A DNA stretch of 64,000 nucleotides from Leishmania mexicana MHOM/GT/2001/U1103 (Eukaryota > Euglenozoa > Kinetoplastea > Trypanosomatida > Trypanosomatidae): positions 1 to 64,000 of the forward strand of contig NC_018326.1 of assembly GCF_000234665.1 (NCBI RefSeq). The letters are read 5' to 3'. Positions 20,282 to 30,108 of this stretch are shown one piece after another. The translations under genes were made by a program, and so were the position numbers. How positions within the stretch are numbered: position 1 is the first letter of the stretch; each line of letters begins with the position of its first letter. Below the pieces are notes generated by a model. It ran no database searches and had not been told where the DNA came from. It was given only the letters and a program-made list of their open reading frames with translations.

Positions 20282-21188
20282 GGTAGAAAACAACAAAAAA
20301 ACAGCGGTCGAGGAGCGGAAAAGTGAAGCGCAGAGGGAGGGAGAAGAACAAAACTCAGCAACCACCGCTGCTACTGGCGCACGCCAAGCGCTCCACAGCC
20401 TTGAAAGAATGAGAAAACAATACAATCAACCAACGCGTTCCCTGACGCGCGTGTTTGCCCTCCTTTCGCTCTCTCTGTCGTGAAGAGCAGAGCACAGGCG
20501 GGAGGGCACCCGCGTTTGGCAAACGTCGCTGCTCTGACCCCCGTCAAGCTCGAAACACGTCGATCGAGTGGAGGGTAGGAGTGCAATGTGGTGCAGCCGA
20601 GCAGCTGTGTGCGTGCACGTGTGTTTCAGTTACGGTGAATGCGAAGGAAGTGATGCTGTGTGCTCACTCCGCGGAAGAAAAGAAAACAAGAGGGAGGCCA
20701 GGGTGAAGAGGTGCGGCATGCGAAACAAAAGTCTCGCAAAGACAGATGGTGAGCGGGCAGAGCTCGTGGGTACAAAGAGTCACACGTGTGCGTCCACATA
20801 GCCAAAGCTGTCCGTGACGTTGACAGGCGCTTCGTGTTAACCAGAGCTCTACCTCATACGGGAACCAGGTGCAGGGGTGCGGGAGAGAGAGGAGGCAGAA
20901 CGGAGAAAGGGGCGGGACGTTTGCCTGTGTATGCGTGGTGGTGGTGCGCGTGTATTAGGCCCTCTGGAAAGACAGAGGAGAGAAGGAGGAGGAGGGGGGC
21001 TCACACACACAGCAGCTCCGGCGGTGCACACGATAGACGTGGGATGTATGCCGTCCCCACCCGACGCCATACTGGAAGCTAAGAGCAGGAGGAAAAGAAA
21101 ACAACTACAGCACCAGTCTTCAAGACGGAGTAGTACGGATGCGTCGCCCACCGCGTCGGGTGCGCGCACGCTGATTTCGGATGCTGCC
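20282..21188. other. Intergenic region
   Basis: About 0.9 kb containing the purine-rich (minus-strand pyrimidine-rich) leader of the NFX1-like gene at 20282-20350 and the 3' UTR of the ERCC1-like gene. Purine-rich runs lie at 20870-21000. No gene seen. Confidence 0.55.
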
Positions 21189-22058
21189 TCATTCGCCGCC
21201 TTCCTCATCTTCCTTGTCAAGCCGCCGTTGCAGCGCGCTCATCATACGACGTCTTCCTTCGGTGGTTACAGCGGTGTCGACGCTAAGGGCCTCTGTCGGC
21301 CGCGCTGTGGATTCTCCTGTTGGCTGCGGGAGATGGGAGGCCACCGCTTTGAAAGCCGTGGCGAAGCTGCTGTCGCCGGCACCCGGTACAAAGGAGTCGA
21401 TGCGCTGCTGCGAGGACAGAAATGGTGTGCGAAAGAGGTGCTGTAACCGAGCCGCTTTCTTGCGTCCCAGCCCTGCGATGTCCTCCCATTCAGACGCTTC
21501 ACTCATCAGCGCATCGGCTATGCTGGTCTTTCGATTGGCGATGCGCACCACGTCGTTGCGCGTGACCACCTGAGGCGTCTGTGTGAGGGCATCGACGAGC
21601 ACCGGCAGTGGCGCGTCCCCCACATGTGGACGCGCCGCTTCTGTGAACTCTAGGGACGTCACCGCGGACGCCGCGAGACTTGCCAGGTATTGCACTGCAT
21701 CATCGAGCGACCACACAAGGATGAGTCCGCACTGCTGCGCCACTCCGCACTCAAGATTCAGCCACGAGAGTTTTTCAAGAGAGACCTCGACACCACTATC
21801 CATCCGAACCATGAGAATCACTGGCTGCATCCCACATCGCTGGCGTGCCTCCTGCAAGCGGAGCACCAACGATGCTTGATCGCGCTGGATTTCCGTGCTC
21901 TGCACGTCGCAGTATAGCACCGACGACGCCCCGCTGGTGAAGTCGCAGTGATGCAGCTCCTCGTTCACCTCCACACGCACACCGCGGCGCTGCCGCAGTG
22001 CCTGAGCCACCTCGTGGTGCACCCACCGTGAGCCCACAGAAATCACGTGCGTGTTCAT
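21189..22058 (-). CDS. ERCC1: DNA excision repair protein ERCC1/Rad10
   Basis: A 289-residue homologue of ERCC1/Rad10, the non-catalytic partner of the XPF/Rad1 structure-specific endonuclease in nucleotide excision and interstrand cross-link repair. The nuclease-like central domain is recognisable: a strand with CDVQS-TEIQRDQ, a LEKLSWLNLECGVAQQCGLILVWS segment and DDAVQYLASL. These match ERCC1, in which the active-site ERK residues are lost. A C-terminal tandem helix-hairpin-helix (residues about 180-235, including IAGLGRKKAARLQHLF) would dimerise with XPF. The N-terminus is shorter than in mammals and starts with MNTHVISVGSRWVHHE, consistent with protist forms. The last 50 residues are charged and variable. 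The start ATG is at 22058. Confidence 0.82.
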   Translation of the reverse strand: MNTHVISVGSRWVHHEVAQALRQRRGVRVEVNEELHHCDFTSGASSVLYCDVQSTEIQRDQASLVLRLQEARQRCGMQPVILMVRMDSGVEVSLEKLSWLNLECGVAQQCGLILVWSLDDAVQYLASLAASAVTSLEFTEAARPHVGDAPLPVLVDALTQTPQVVTRNDVVRIANRKTSIADALMSEASEWEDIAGLGRKKAARLQHLFRTPFLSSQQRIDSFVPGAGDSSFATAFKAVASHLPQPTGESTARPTEALSVDTAVTTEGRRRMMSALQRRLDKEDEEGGE

Positions 22059-24197
22059 GAGCCTGCGCTGCGGCACTGGGCGCAGAGAGTCGCGGGGGCA
22101 ACGTGGCCGAGCATGCAAGAGAAAACAAAAAAGGGCGAAGAGCGGGCAGAGGACGCAGTCGTGCACGTACCACGCATGCAAAGCACGCGCGGCAGCTGAC
22201 CCGGTGTTTTCGGTCGCCCCTGTCGGGGTGCACGTCAGCGAACAATGGTCCTACGAAAAGAGTACGTGATAGGTGTCACACATGCCAAGATCAGACGCGG
22301 AAATGAATGGGGGACGTGAAGAGTGAGGCGATAGCGACGGTGTTGGACGAAAGAGAAGAGCAAAGCGTGCATGCACGCGTGTATGTGTGCGTGTGTGTGG
22401 CTGCGTTGGCCAGGCGTGAGGAGGCAAGCTCAGTACACATGGCAGCAGTGGCACATATTCGAGGCAAGGGGTGCCGGAAAAGAGGCACCGCTTTTGCTTG
22501 CATCGCCTTCCTCGATATCCTTTCATAGCGGCAGTCTCTTCGCCAAATGCGGTCAACATGCCCCTGACCCCCTCGCTCCCTGGAACTTGTGCTGCAGTGA
22601 AATGGCACTGAGGGCGTGCGTGTGTTTCTTCTGCTTTTTTGGTGGTGTGTCCACCCCTTGCACGCCCAATATGTGTGTGTGTGCGTGCGAGCGACGGGAG
22701 CTGCATACGCAGTCATGCAGAACTCTCCGAACAGTGGAAAGGCATGACTGCGGTACGCGCGAAGGTCCAGACACTGCACAGCAGACCCCGTCTAAGTGAG
22801 TCAGCTGGATGACTAGAACGAGCTCATCAAGGTGCGTGTTGCCAATCTCCGAAGCGGACGCACACGAAGTAGAGACACAATTTTTCTTCTCAACGTCTCC
22901 ATCTTGCCTTAGAACATGCGTCGAACACCACGGCGCTGGGCTGCACACAGACCCCATCGCGTGGTGTCAAGCAGCCATAAATACACCCATTACACCAAAT
23001 GTGCCGAATCGGTCACCTGAGCACAGCCCCTGCGCCTCAAACGCCACACACCACTGCTGTACAGGTCGCCTCAGAGCCGCTCCCCACGTTGTGCATCTTC
23101 AGGAGCGGCTCAGGCACCCTACCAGTCGGGAGTGAGGGTCGCGTGAGATACCTTCGAGTTTGCTGTCGAGAGCCTCTCGAACGCAACCCCATCCTGATCT
23201 GGACTGCCGACATCAGTAGTAGTACGTTACACTGACGTCCCCACAGCGTAGACACCTGACCCTGGTACCACCAGAAGTGCCGCGACAGTTCGCAGGGATA
23301 AGAGGGCTGCTTCGCATCTCACAACAGAGAGTGAGGTGCTTGGCGCTGATGCCACGCACAGAGGTGTGTCCCCTACACCGTCATCAGGGAGGTAGCGGCA
23401 CGGCAAGAGACGAGAATTGGTGAAGGTGGCAACTGAGGTCCGATACAATACAAAGGCTCACGAGTGATGTGCGTGGGGTGACGCACACCACGAGGCACCA
23501 GTACGTCCACCCCTCACGCCCTCCAGGGCAAAGAGAGCAAGGGAGGCAGCGGGGGTGGGATGCGAGCCGTATAGAGTCCCAGAGGTGCAACAGCATTTAA
23601 ACCAATCCGCCGCGTAACCAGGCACACGCGCACTCAAAAAAAAACACCCAAGCATACATGTCGAATGCCACAGGGGCAAAAGTAGAAAAGGGGCCGAGTA
23701 GTTAGACATTAAAGGGTTATCGTATCTTCACCACACTTTTGCGCTCTGTAGTCCCTTGTGCACCCCCACAGGCGCGCATGAAAGGGCGTTCGATGCCAAG
23801 AGGGGGGAGGGATGGAGGCGAATGGCACGGGCGCAAACGCGCCGTGGCTGAATCACACAAGAAAGACGAAAAATAGCGCGCACCCACAGAGATACCAAAG
23901 ACGAGCAAATCAAGTAAGCAGACAAGTCGTACCCAGCGGGTATGGGAGGAGGAGGAGTGGGGGGAGGATGGATAAAGGGAGGCATTCATTGGAGAGGAAC
24001 GAGGCGAGACAGACAGACCACTGGCCGCCGAATAGCATACAAGCTTTTACATACACACACCCAGATAGAGAAACGCAGGCGCGCCACCGAGTATGCGCTC
24101 TGCCCTTTGCCTCTTCTCTCTCTGTGCAGCACCACCCGTTCACCATCACCATCACTCCCACAGCTCCCCGCACGGTCGACCAACATGTTGACACCGA
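22059..24197. other. Intergenic region with SIDER2
   Basis: A 2.1 kb spacer. The part next to ERCC1 carries its leader and splice signals (purine-rich 22110-22140). The centre holds the SIDER2 copy B, and 23720-24197 would be the 3' UTR of the J-less DnaJ gene. Reading frames here are all low-complexity; no gene seen. Confidence 0.6.
22920..23600 (-). mobile_element. SIDER2-type degenerate retroposon (copy B)
   Basis: The block from about 23265 to 23380 (CCACCAGAAGTGCC, GGGATAAGAGGGCTGCTTC, GCTGATGCCACGCACAGAGGTGTGTC) aligns with copy A at about 5723-5830, with substitutions and small indels. The upstream part (CCGACATCAGTAG, GACACCTGACCCTGG) matches copy C near 63830. It lies downstream of the DnaJ-like gene on its transcribed strand, therefore probably in its 3' UTR, where SIDER2 elements are known to promote mRNA decay. 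Boundaries are approximate. Confidence 0.65.
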
Positions 24198-25184
24198 CTA
24201 CTGCGCCGCGCAGCCGGGCTGCGGGCCCTCGTTCTCCTCCTCCGCCTCCTCGTCCTTCTTGATCTCCTCCTCTAGCACGGACAAGTCCTCTCGGGTGACG
24301 TAGCAAACCTCGCTGGCCTCATCATCCGCAGCCACGTCGACACTTTTTGGCGGCGGCAGCGCTTCGCGGAGCAGCTGCAGTTGCTCTGTCTCGATGCGAT
24401 CAGGGTACTTGACGCTGAACTCAATGATGAGGTTACCAAACTTGTTGGCCTGCTTGTGCACCGGCATACCCTCACCGATGACGCACTTGACATCGTCAGG
24501 CTTCGTTATAGTCCCACGCGCTTGCCTCACCACCAGCTCGCGACCGTCAAGGTGGGTGAACTTGAACTGAAAGCCGCAGAGAGCCTCCGCAAGGGAGAGG
24601 TGGTGCCGCATGTGCAGGTTACAGTCGTCGCGGGTGAAGACGTCGTGCTTCACCTGCTGCAGCACCACGACAAGGTCGCCGGGGCGCTCCACCCCCAGCT
24701 CTTCGTCGGCCATCCGCGGAAAGGTGATTCGCTGACGGTGCGCCATACCCTTCTCCACGACCACCTGCACCGCGGCGTCCACCTCTACTGTCTTGTTGCC
24801 CGAGCAGCGACCGCAGCGGCTGCGCGGGTCGATGTGCTCGCCGGAGCCCTGGCACGCGTCGCAAACCACCTGCATCTGCTGCACTATCATACCCATCTGT
24901 CGCACCATCACACGCGAGCCGCTGCCACGGCACACAGGGCACATGTTGCCGCCCCGTGGCAGGCTTTTTCTTTTGGAGCCGGTACCTTTGCAATCGGGGC
25001 ACAGCACGGTACGCTTGCGTTCTACCTGCACCATCTTGCCATTATAAAGGTCTTCGAGGGTGACAGGGAGGGCGTACGTCGCATCGCGACCGCGTCGACT
25101 GCGCTGTGCTCGCCCGCCGCGACCGCCGCCGAAGCCGCCATTGAGCATGGCGTTCAGCATATCATCCATGCCTCCTCCGAACAT
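24198..25184 (-). CDS. J-domain-less Ydj1/DnaJA-like chaperone with CaaX end
   Basis: A 328-residue protein matching the part of type I Hsp40 (Ydj1/DNAJA1) that follows the J domain. It has a short glycine-rich segment (residues 1-25), then a substrate-binding domain interrupted by the zinc-finger region with four CxxCxG motifs (C62/C65, C82/C85, C108/C111, C124/C127). The C-terminal beta domains follow (SLAEALCGFQFKFTHLDGR, then GEGMPVH and FGNLIIEFSVKYP). The tail is acidic and ends in CAAQ, a CaaX farnesylation box like that of Ydj1 (CASQ). No J domain with HPD is encoded: the ATG at 25184 follows a polypyrimidine tract and AG at only 14 bases, and no J-domain-like frame is upstream. It should hold clients but not stimulate Hsp70 ATPase itself. 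Confidence 0.85.
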   Translation of the reverse strand: MFGGGMDDMLNAMLNGGFGGGRGGRAQRSRRGRDATYALPVTLEDLYNGKMVQVERKRTVLCPDCKGTGSKRKSLPRGGNMCPVCRGSGSRVMVRQMGMIVQQMQVVCDACQGSGEHIDPRSRCGRCSGNKTVEVDAAVQVVVEKGMAHRQRITFPRMADEELGVERPGDLVVVLQQVKHDVFTRDDCNLHMRHHLSLAEALCGFQFKFTHLDGRELVVRQARGTITKPDDVKCVIGEGMPVHKQANKFGNLIIEFSVKYPDRIETEQLQLLREALPPPKSVDVAADDEASEVCYVTREDLSVLEEEIKKDEEAEEENEGPQPGCAAQ

Positions 25185-25882
25185 TGTGCTGCTAAATTCT
25201 GGGAAAGACACACAGGGGGTTGGGGGTTGGGTAAAGAAAATAACAACGACAAAAGAAAGCAAATAGGATCACTTCACGTGAGCAGGCACACACACACACA
25301 CGCACACACGCAGAGGTACATACACACACACACCTGCGCATTCGATTGGGCAGGGAGGGGAGGCGTCAACGAGCGAATGGAAAAGAAAAAGAAAGGCAGA
25401 AAGGGAGGAGGGGTGTGAGGCCACAGGAAAAACGGCAGTCGTGCACGACAACATCATCGCATAAGAGAGAGGCAGGTGGAGGAGTAGACAGGAGATGAAG
25501 GTGGCGCGGGACAAAGGGAGGGCAGCGGCGGGATACTATTACTGTGTATCCACACATGCCGGAGGCAGTACAGCCCGCCTCATCCACCCGGATAGTGACG
25601 GTGTGATTGGCGTTGATGGCTCGGTTAGAAAGAGTGAGAGTAACACCCAGAGAGACCCAGTCGCACGCTCAGCCGTCACTCTGCATTTACCAGTCATTGC
25701 AGTTTCTAGTGATTACTAACTTGTAATGTTCGTGTTGCTTCTGTGACAAAACGTGCATCCTCTCTAGCAGCCTTCTCGCCCCCTCGACGGATTGCGCGAT
25801 GAGCAGTGAAGGAGAGGTAACGGAGAGACCGCACCGGTCAAACGACAGCGCTGCTGAAGAGCGAGAAAACCCCTCTGCCGCT
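25185..25882. other. Intergenic region with CA repeats
   Basis: A spacer carrying a CA-rich microsatellite at 25282-25334 and purine-rich runs (25377-25425) that give polypyrimidine on the transcribed strand. It holds the leader of the DnaJ-like gene and the 3' UTR of the capping enzyme gene. No gene seen. Confidence 0.6.
25199..25260 (-). promoter_or_regulatory. Polypyrimidine tract and splice acceptor of the J-less DnaJ gene
   Basis: The complement of 25200-25260 is pyrimidine-rich (including TTTCTTTACCCAACCCCC), and AG follows at complement 25200-25199. The leader would be only about 14 bases, placing the ATG at 25184 as the first start in the mature mRNA. Confidence 0.5.
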
Positions 25883-28800
25883 TCAGTCAGAACGTCTGCG
25901 TTGTTTTCCCTCTGCCGTCCCGCAACTGCTGTGCTTCGCCTTCGTCTTTTCAAAGACAAATAGCCGATAGAGTCCCACCGCGGCTTGCTCGCTGGGCGAG
26001 AGCGGGCAGTCTACAACGTCGCCGTCGTTGTTGCGTTTGCGGCGCTGGTCCAGCGTCATTGCTTTGCCAGCGTCTGTGGCCTTGTGCTGGTCATAGTAGT
26101 GAATGAAGTTGTCTTCAAGCACGAGTTTGAGCTGGTGCTCCGCGCAGAGTGCTACGAAGGCGTCCCACGGCACCACGTACTCCGTCATCTCCTGCACGCT
26201 GCGTTCTACCGTTGCGGCGTACGGTACCCCAAACGACAGAGCGGCAGGCTCGAAATTTGCGGATTGCAGCTGCGCAAACGCCTCAGCGCCGAAGCGCACA
26301 CCGTACACGTCGTTGCCGAATTCAGCGCCGTGCTCCTTGGCGCGGTAAAGGAGCTCTACATCGCTCACGGTGGTGCCGACAAAGCGGCCGTGCGGCACCA
26401 ACGTGTCCGCGATGGCCTTGACAAAGTACCGCATGCTCTCCTTCGACCGACACCCGTAGTGCATCGAGAACTGGCACGAGGTGAGCTGGAACGGCCCCCG
26501 CTTCAACAAGTCCTCGCGCAGTCCGGAGGCCGCGTCGAAGGCGTCGTGAACGGCGAAGAACGCAGGGAACCCCTTCTGCTTTCCGTTGGCCACCTTCACG
26601 CTCTGTCCTTCGGATGTGCTGTAGCGGGCGGCCGCCTCCGCAACGCACTCAACCGAGGCGTCCGTCATGAAGAGAAAGGCGGGGCGGATGTGCTGCCACT
26701 TGAGCAGGTCGCCACCGCGACCGCAGCAGAGATCCAAGACGTGTAGCTTTGCCGGGGGCTTGAGCGCGCGCCGGATGGCCGCTGCCATTGTAGTGAGCAG
26801 CACAGATTTCACCCAGTTGTTGAAGCGGCGAAGGTCACTGCGCTCTTCATTGGCCAGCTCCTTCGCGACGGTGCCGTAGTGCCTGCTCGTCTGCTGAGTT
26901 GCCTCGGATCTGGGCGGTCGACTCACCACCAGCGGCGCGTCCCTCTTCCGCTCCAATAGAGCCGCCACCTCCGGCGCCGTGCGGTGTCGCAGTAGCCAGT
27001 CAAGGTGTTCGATGACGTTGTCGAAGATAGCCTCCTTGTTGTTCCCTCGGGGGTCAGCGTGGATGATCTCCCAGTAGCCACTGTCGCCGTCGTAGAAGGC
27101 GTCGACAACGTAGTCCGACCACGCATAGCACCCGCCAGCGTTCGCGAGTTGAATGTAAAGTGCCTCCTCGAGGCTCGGCACGGGTGTGTCGGCGCGCATG
27201 CCGGGGTGATGGCCGAGCCCGATGCAGTCGCGTATCTTGCGAAGAGGAAAGGGCAGCGGATACATGACCGACTTGTTTGTGTTGTTTGTGTAAGCGATGA
27301 GGTAAAGCTCTGCGTTTCCGCGACTCTCGCGAATGGCGCGCAGCGCTAACTTGGCCGTCACGCACTTGTCGGCCTCGACCGCGTCCAAGGCGCTCGAGAC
27401 GGTCTCGAACGCGGCTGCGGTGCCGACGCGTGCGCGGGCAGCGGACTCCAGGGCGTCGGCTTGCCCCTTCGCTTTCTCCGCGTCCACCTGCAGTAGCTCG
27501 AGCAGGTGGGGAAGGGAAATGCTCTCCACGAGACTCTCGTACACCGAGATGGCGGTGATGATGGAATTGGCACCGAGTTTGTCGGATCTTAGGCGCTGGA
27601 TGTACCACCGCTGCGTTGCCTGATCGTAGGCGCACTCGGCGACGACGGCCGCGTCCACCGGCATTTCGAAGGCGTGCGGGTTCAGGATATGCATTGGCTT
27701 GCGCAGGCGCCAGTGTCCCGCCACGTCTTCGCGATGACCGTAGTTCTTCTTGACAAAAAATAGAGACACGGTGTACATGTCCGGCTGTTTGTCGGATGCC
27801 TGGAGAAGCCAGTCGATGGACAGAAGGTGCTGCCACTTCCACTTTAGCTGCACGCTGCTGGAGCCCACAGCCACAGGGAACTCGTCTGGGGTGAAGATGA
27901 GACCATCGTTTTCCGTCGGGCCGTGAGGACCGTCGTAGAGGAAGCATTGCAACTCGGTGCTGTAGCGAAGCTTTGCCAGACAGGCACCAATTTCAGCCAG
28001 GGCCCACATGTCCTTGACGTACCAGGATACGTAGCCGCATTCGTCGGTGGTGACGGGCAGCGCGCATGCGTGCATCACCGCCTTGAGTGCGTCATATCGC
28101 TCCACCATGGAGCGCTTTGCCAAGTTCACCGAGGCATTGTCGGCTGCCCCCGCGTAAGCGAAGAGGTCGAATACCCCAAGTACCAAGCGAGGCACTGCAG
28201 GCGAGGCAGTCGAAGACCGGCGCACCGACATGAGCTCTGCATCCAGCACAAAGGTGTGGTACTGGAGAGTGGTGTGATCATCCATGAAGAGGTAAGCAGC
28301 GTCAAGCGAGCGGTCCACTGCGTAGGCGAAATGACGTCCACGCCGGTGGCGGTGCAACGTCACTACTGCAGACGGCGAGTCGTCGTCTGCGGCAGTCGCC
28401 ACCCTCAGCGTAAAACACTCCGACTCGCACGGCTCGAGAGTGGACAACGGCTCGAGTGTGCAGCTCCGCCCTCCAAGGGAAAGGGTCGCGCGAGCCGCGG
28501 CGTTTTCGCCCTGACCGGCATACCGGCGCAGCACACGGCGTGCCCGCTCCAGCGCCAAGACGCTTGTGAGATGAGAGAGATTCACCGATGCCGAGACAGG
28601 GTCGGCATCACTGTCCGCCACCCACACGGGAAAACGAGGCGCCCACATGGAAACCACCACTACGCGAATACCGTCGCTCTTTTCCGTGACTGTGTACGCC
28701 TGCTGGCACAGGCGAGCGGTGTCTTTCTTGCAGAGAGGCGTGCACATCGGGCCGGGGAATTCGGCGTAGTTAGGATTCGGCGTCACGTTGGCGTGGCGCA

Positions 28801-29014
28801 GGACGCACTGCAGCATCTCCGTACACAGTGGTGACGCGTCGCTGAGCATTCCCTCCAGCGCGGCCTCCACGTCGGCCATTTGTGCGTCAGAGACGTCGGC
28901 TGCGCCATCGGCGTGGACGGCATTATACCACGCATCATTTGCGTGACAACACCATCTACGGTGCGGCTCGTCCTTGTTTGCCTCGCTTAATGCCTTGAGG
29001 TTTTGCAGTTGCAT
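25883..29014 (-). CDS. CGM1: Bifunctional mRNA cap guanylyltransferase-methyltransferase
   Basis: A 1043-residue protein whose size and order match the trypanosome CGM1 enzyme, which adds GMP to the 5' end of RNA and methylates it at guanine N7 during formation of the hypermethylated cap 4 on the spliced-leader RNA. The N-terminal guanylyltransferase contains the nucleotidyltransferase motif EKSDGIR at residues 111-117, with K112 the expected GMP-linked lysine. Later parts of the fold (YHTFVLDAELMSV and ENDGLIFTP) follow at about 255-270 and 365-380; WKWQHLLSIDWLL near 390-405 is the last nucleotidyltransferase motif. The C-terminal third has the SAM-binding motif VLDLCCGRGGDLLKW near residue 755, and CQFSMHY near 850 as in cap N7-methyltransferases. 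Start ATG at 29014. Function assignment is strong. Confidence 0.92.
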   Translation of the reverse strand: MQLQNLKALSEANKDEPHRRWCCHANDAWYNAVHADGAADVSDAQMADVEAALEGMLSDASPLCTEMLQCVLRHANVTPNPNYAEFPGPMCTPLCKKDTARLCQQAYTVTEKSDGIRVVVVSMWAPRFPVWVADSDADPVSASVNLSHLTSVLALERARRVLRRYAGQGENAAARATLSLGGRSCTLEPLSTLEPCESECFTLRVATAADDDSPSAVVTLHRHRRGRHFAYAVDRSLDAAYLFMDDHTTLQYHTFVLDAELMSVRRSSTASPAVPRLVLGVFDLFAYAGAADNASVNLAKRSMVERYDALKAVMHACALPVTTDECGYVSWYVKDMWALAEIGACLAKLRYSTELQCFLYDGPHGPTENDGLIFTPDEFPVAVGSSSVQLKWKWQHLLSIDWLLQASDKQPDMYTVSLFFVKKNYGHREDVAGHWRLRKPMHILNPHAFEMPVDAAVVAECAYDQATQRWYIQRLRSDKLGANSIITAISVYESLVESISLPHLLELLQVDAEKAKGQADALESAARARVGTAAAFETVSSALDAVEADKCVTAKLALRAIRESRGNAELYLIAYTNNTNKSVMYPLPFPLRKIRDCIGLGHHPGMRADTPVPSLEEALYIQLANAGGCYAWSDYVVDAFYDGDSGYWEIIHADPRGNNKEAIFDNVIEHLDWLLRHRTAPEVAALLERKRDAPLVVSRPPRSEATQQTSRHYGTVAKELANEERSDLRRFNNWVKSVLLTTMAAAIRRALKPPAKLHVLDLCCGRGGDLLKWQHIRPAFLFMTDASVECVAEAAARYSTSEGQSVKVANGKQKGFPAFFAVHDAFDAASGLREDLLKRGPFQLTSCQFSMHYGCRSKESMRYFVKAIADTLVPHGRFVGTTVSDVELLYRAKEHGAEFGNDVYGVRFGAEAFAQLQSANFEPAALSFGVPYAATVERSVQEMTEYVVPWDAFVALCAEHQLKLVLEDNFIHYYDQHKATDAGKAMTLDQRRKRNNDGDVVDCPLSPSEQAAVGLYRLFVFEKTKAKHSSCGTAEGKQRRRSD

Positions 29015-29904
29015 GGGAAGCTGAAAGGAGAGTGAAGTGCTGCTCTAGAAGGCGTAATCAAGAGACGAAAAAAGGGTGAGGACAAGCTGACGTCCACCAG
29101 TGGGACCGCATGCGCTTTTTCCACTTAACCCTCTCAGTAAGCGTGCACCGCTGCTGAGGTGTGCTACGGACCGGCCCTTGCCTTCCGCTCCCAATCGACG
29201 TGTAGGTGGGGAGTGCGGAGAGCGGAGAGCCAAAGTGGGAAAACGATAAAGACCTGATCGGACGATGCCAGGCGTACGCTGTGTGTGTGTGGTGCGGTGC
29301 AGTGAGTACAAAGGGGTCGGAGAGGTGGGGATCGGGGAACGAGGAGGAAGGTATGTCGTCACTGGATGGGCAACAGAGGCAAAGTGAGGGTGGGGTGGGG
29401 TGGGGTGAGAGTGAGTGACGATAGCGGTCGTGTGCAGCGTTACTTCATTTAGGAGCGCTATATTCTCCTGGATTTGTGCTTCTTTTCTCGAGAAGGTGAC
29501 GTGAAGTGCTTCATCGTGGTCAAGTGCAACGTCTTTCCTCGGTTGTACGAAAACTGAATGCCACGTTGCATCTTTCCAAGCACACACAAACCTACTGGAG
29601 AGGAGGGGGGGGGGGGCGAGGAGCGAAGAGCAGCGCAAGGGCTGCAACCGTCACGGTACGTGGCGCGCGCCGCGGACACGTTCGTGTGTCTGACTTTCGT
29701 CGTTTCTTTTTTTTCTGTGCTCTTAGTTGCTGTGTTTTCAGTAAAAGGATGAGAGGGGGGGGGGGAGGTGGCGAAGAAAGAAGAAAAAATTGGGAAGACG
29801 ACGAGGAGTGAGTTGCGGCCGGAGCGTCAGCGGGACTTATTTCTCTTTCCCACGTCGTCTCACCGAACGCGTAGCGCATCCCCTCCCAGCAAAGCCATCA
29901 AACA

Positions 29905-30108
29905 CTAAAGGTAAGTGAAACAAGAACGAAAATAAGACATGGCGCATAACACACGGCCGTTAACAGACGATTGCGTGGCCTCGCACAAGCTATGCGACAC
30001 ACTTTTCCTCCCCCCTCCCTCACCTCGCACGATGCCGCGGAGACTACAGAGGCGTTTTTCGATTATCCTACCGTACTTGGCAGCGAGTGCGGTTCTCCAC
30101 TCACGCAT
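29905..30108 (-). CDS. Possible small protein (67 residues), weakly supported
   Basis: A short minus-strand frame inside the gene desert. The complement of about 30150-30190 gives a C/T tract, followed by the first AG and then an ATG at 30108. The N-terminus (MREWRTALAAKYGRIIEKRL) looks like a normal basic amphipathic helix, whereas the downstream half (serine, cysteine, glycine-rich) looks like UTR. No family recognised. Could easily be a chance frame. Confidence 0.22.
   Translation of the reverse strand: MREWRTALAAKYGRIIEKRLCSLRGIVRGEGGGRKSVSHSLCEATQSSVNGRVLCAMSYFRSCFTYL

Noticed and set aside
24381..25418. 345-codon plus-strand frame
   Set aside because: Antisense shadow of the DnaJ-like gene, ending in CA-repeat-derived threonine/histidine runs.
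27923..28834. 303-codon plus-strand frame
   Set aside because: Antisense shadow of the capping enzyme.
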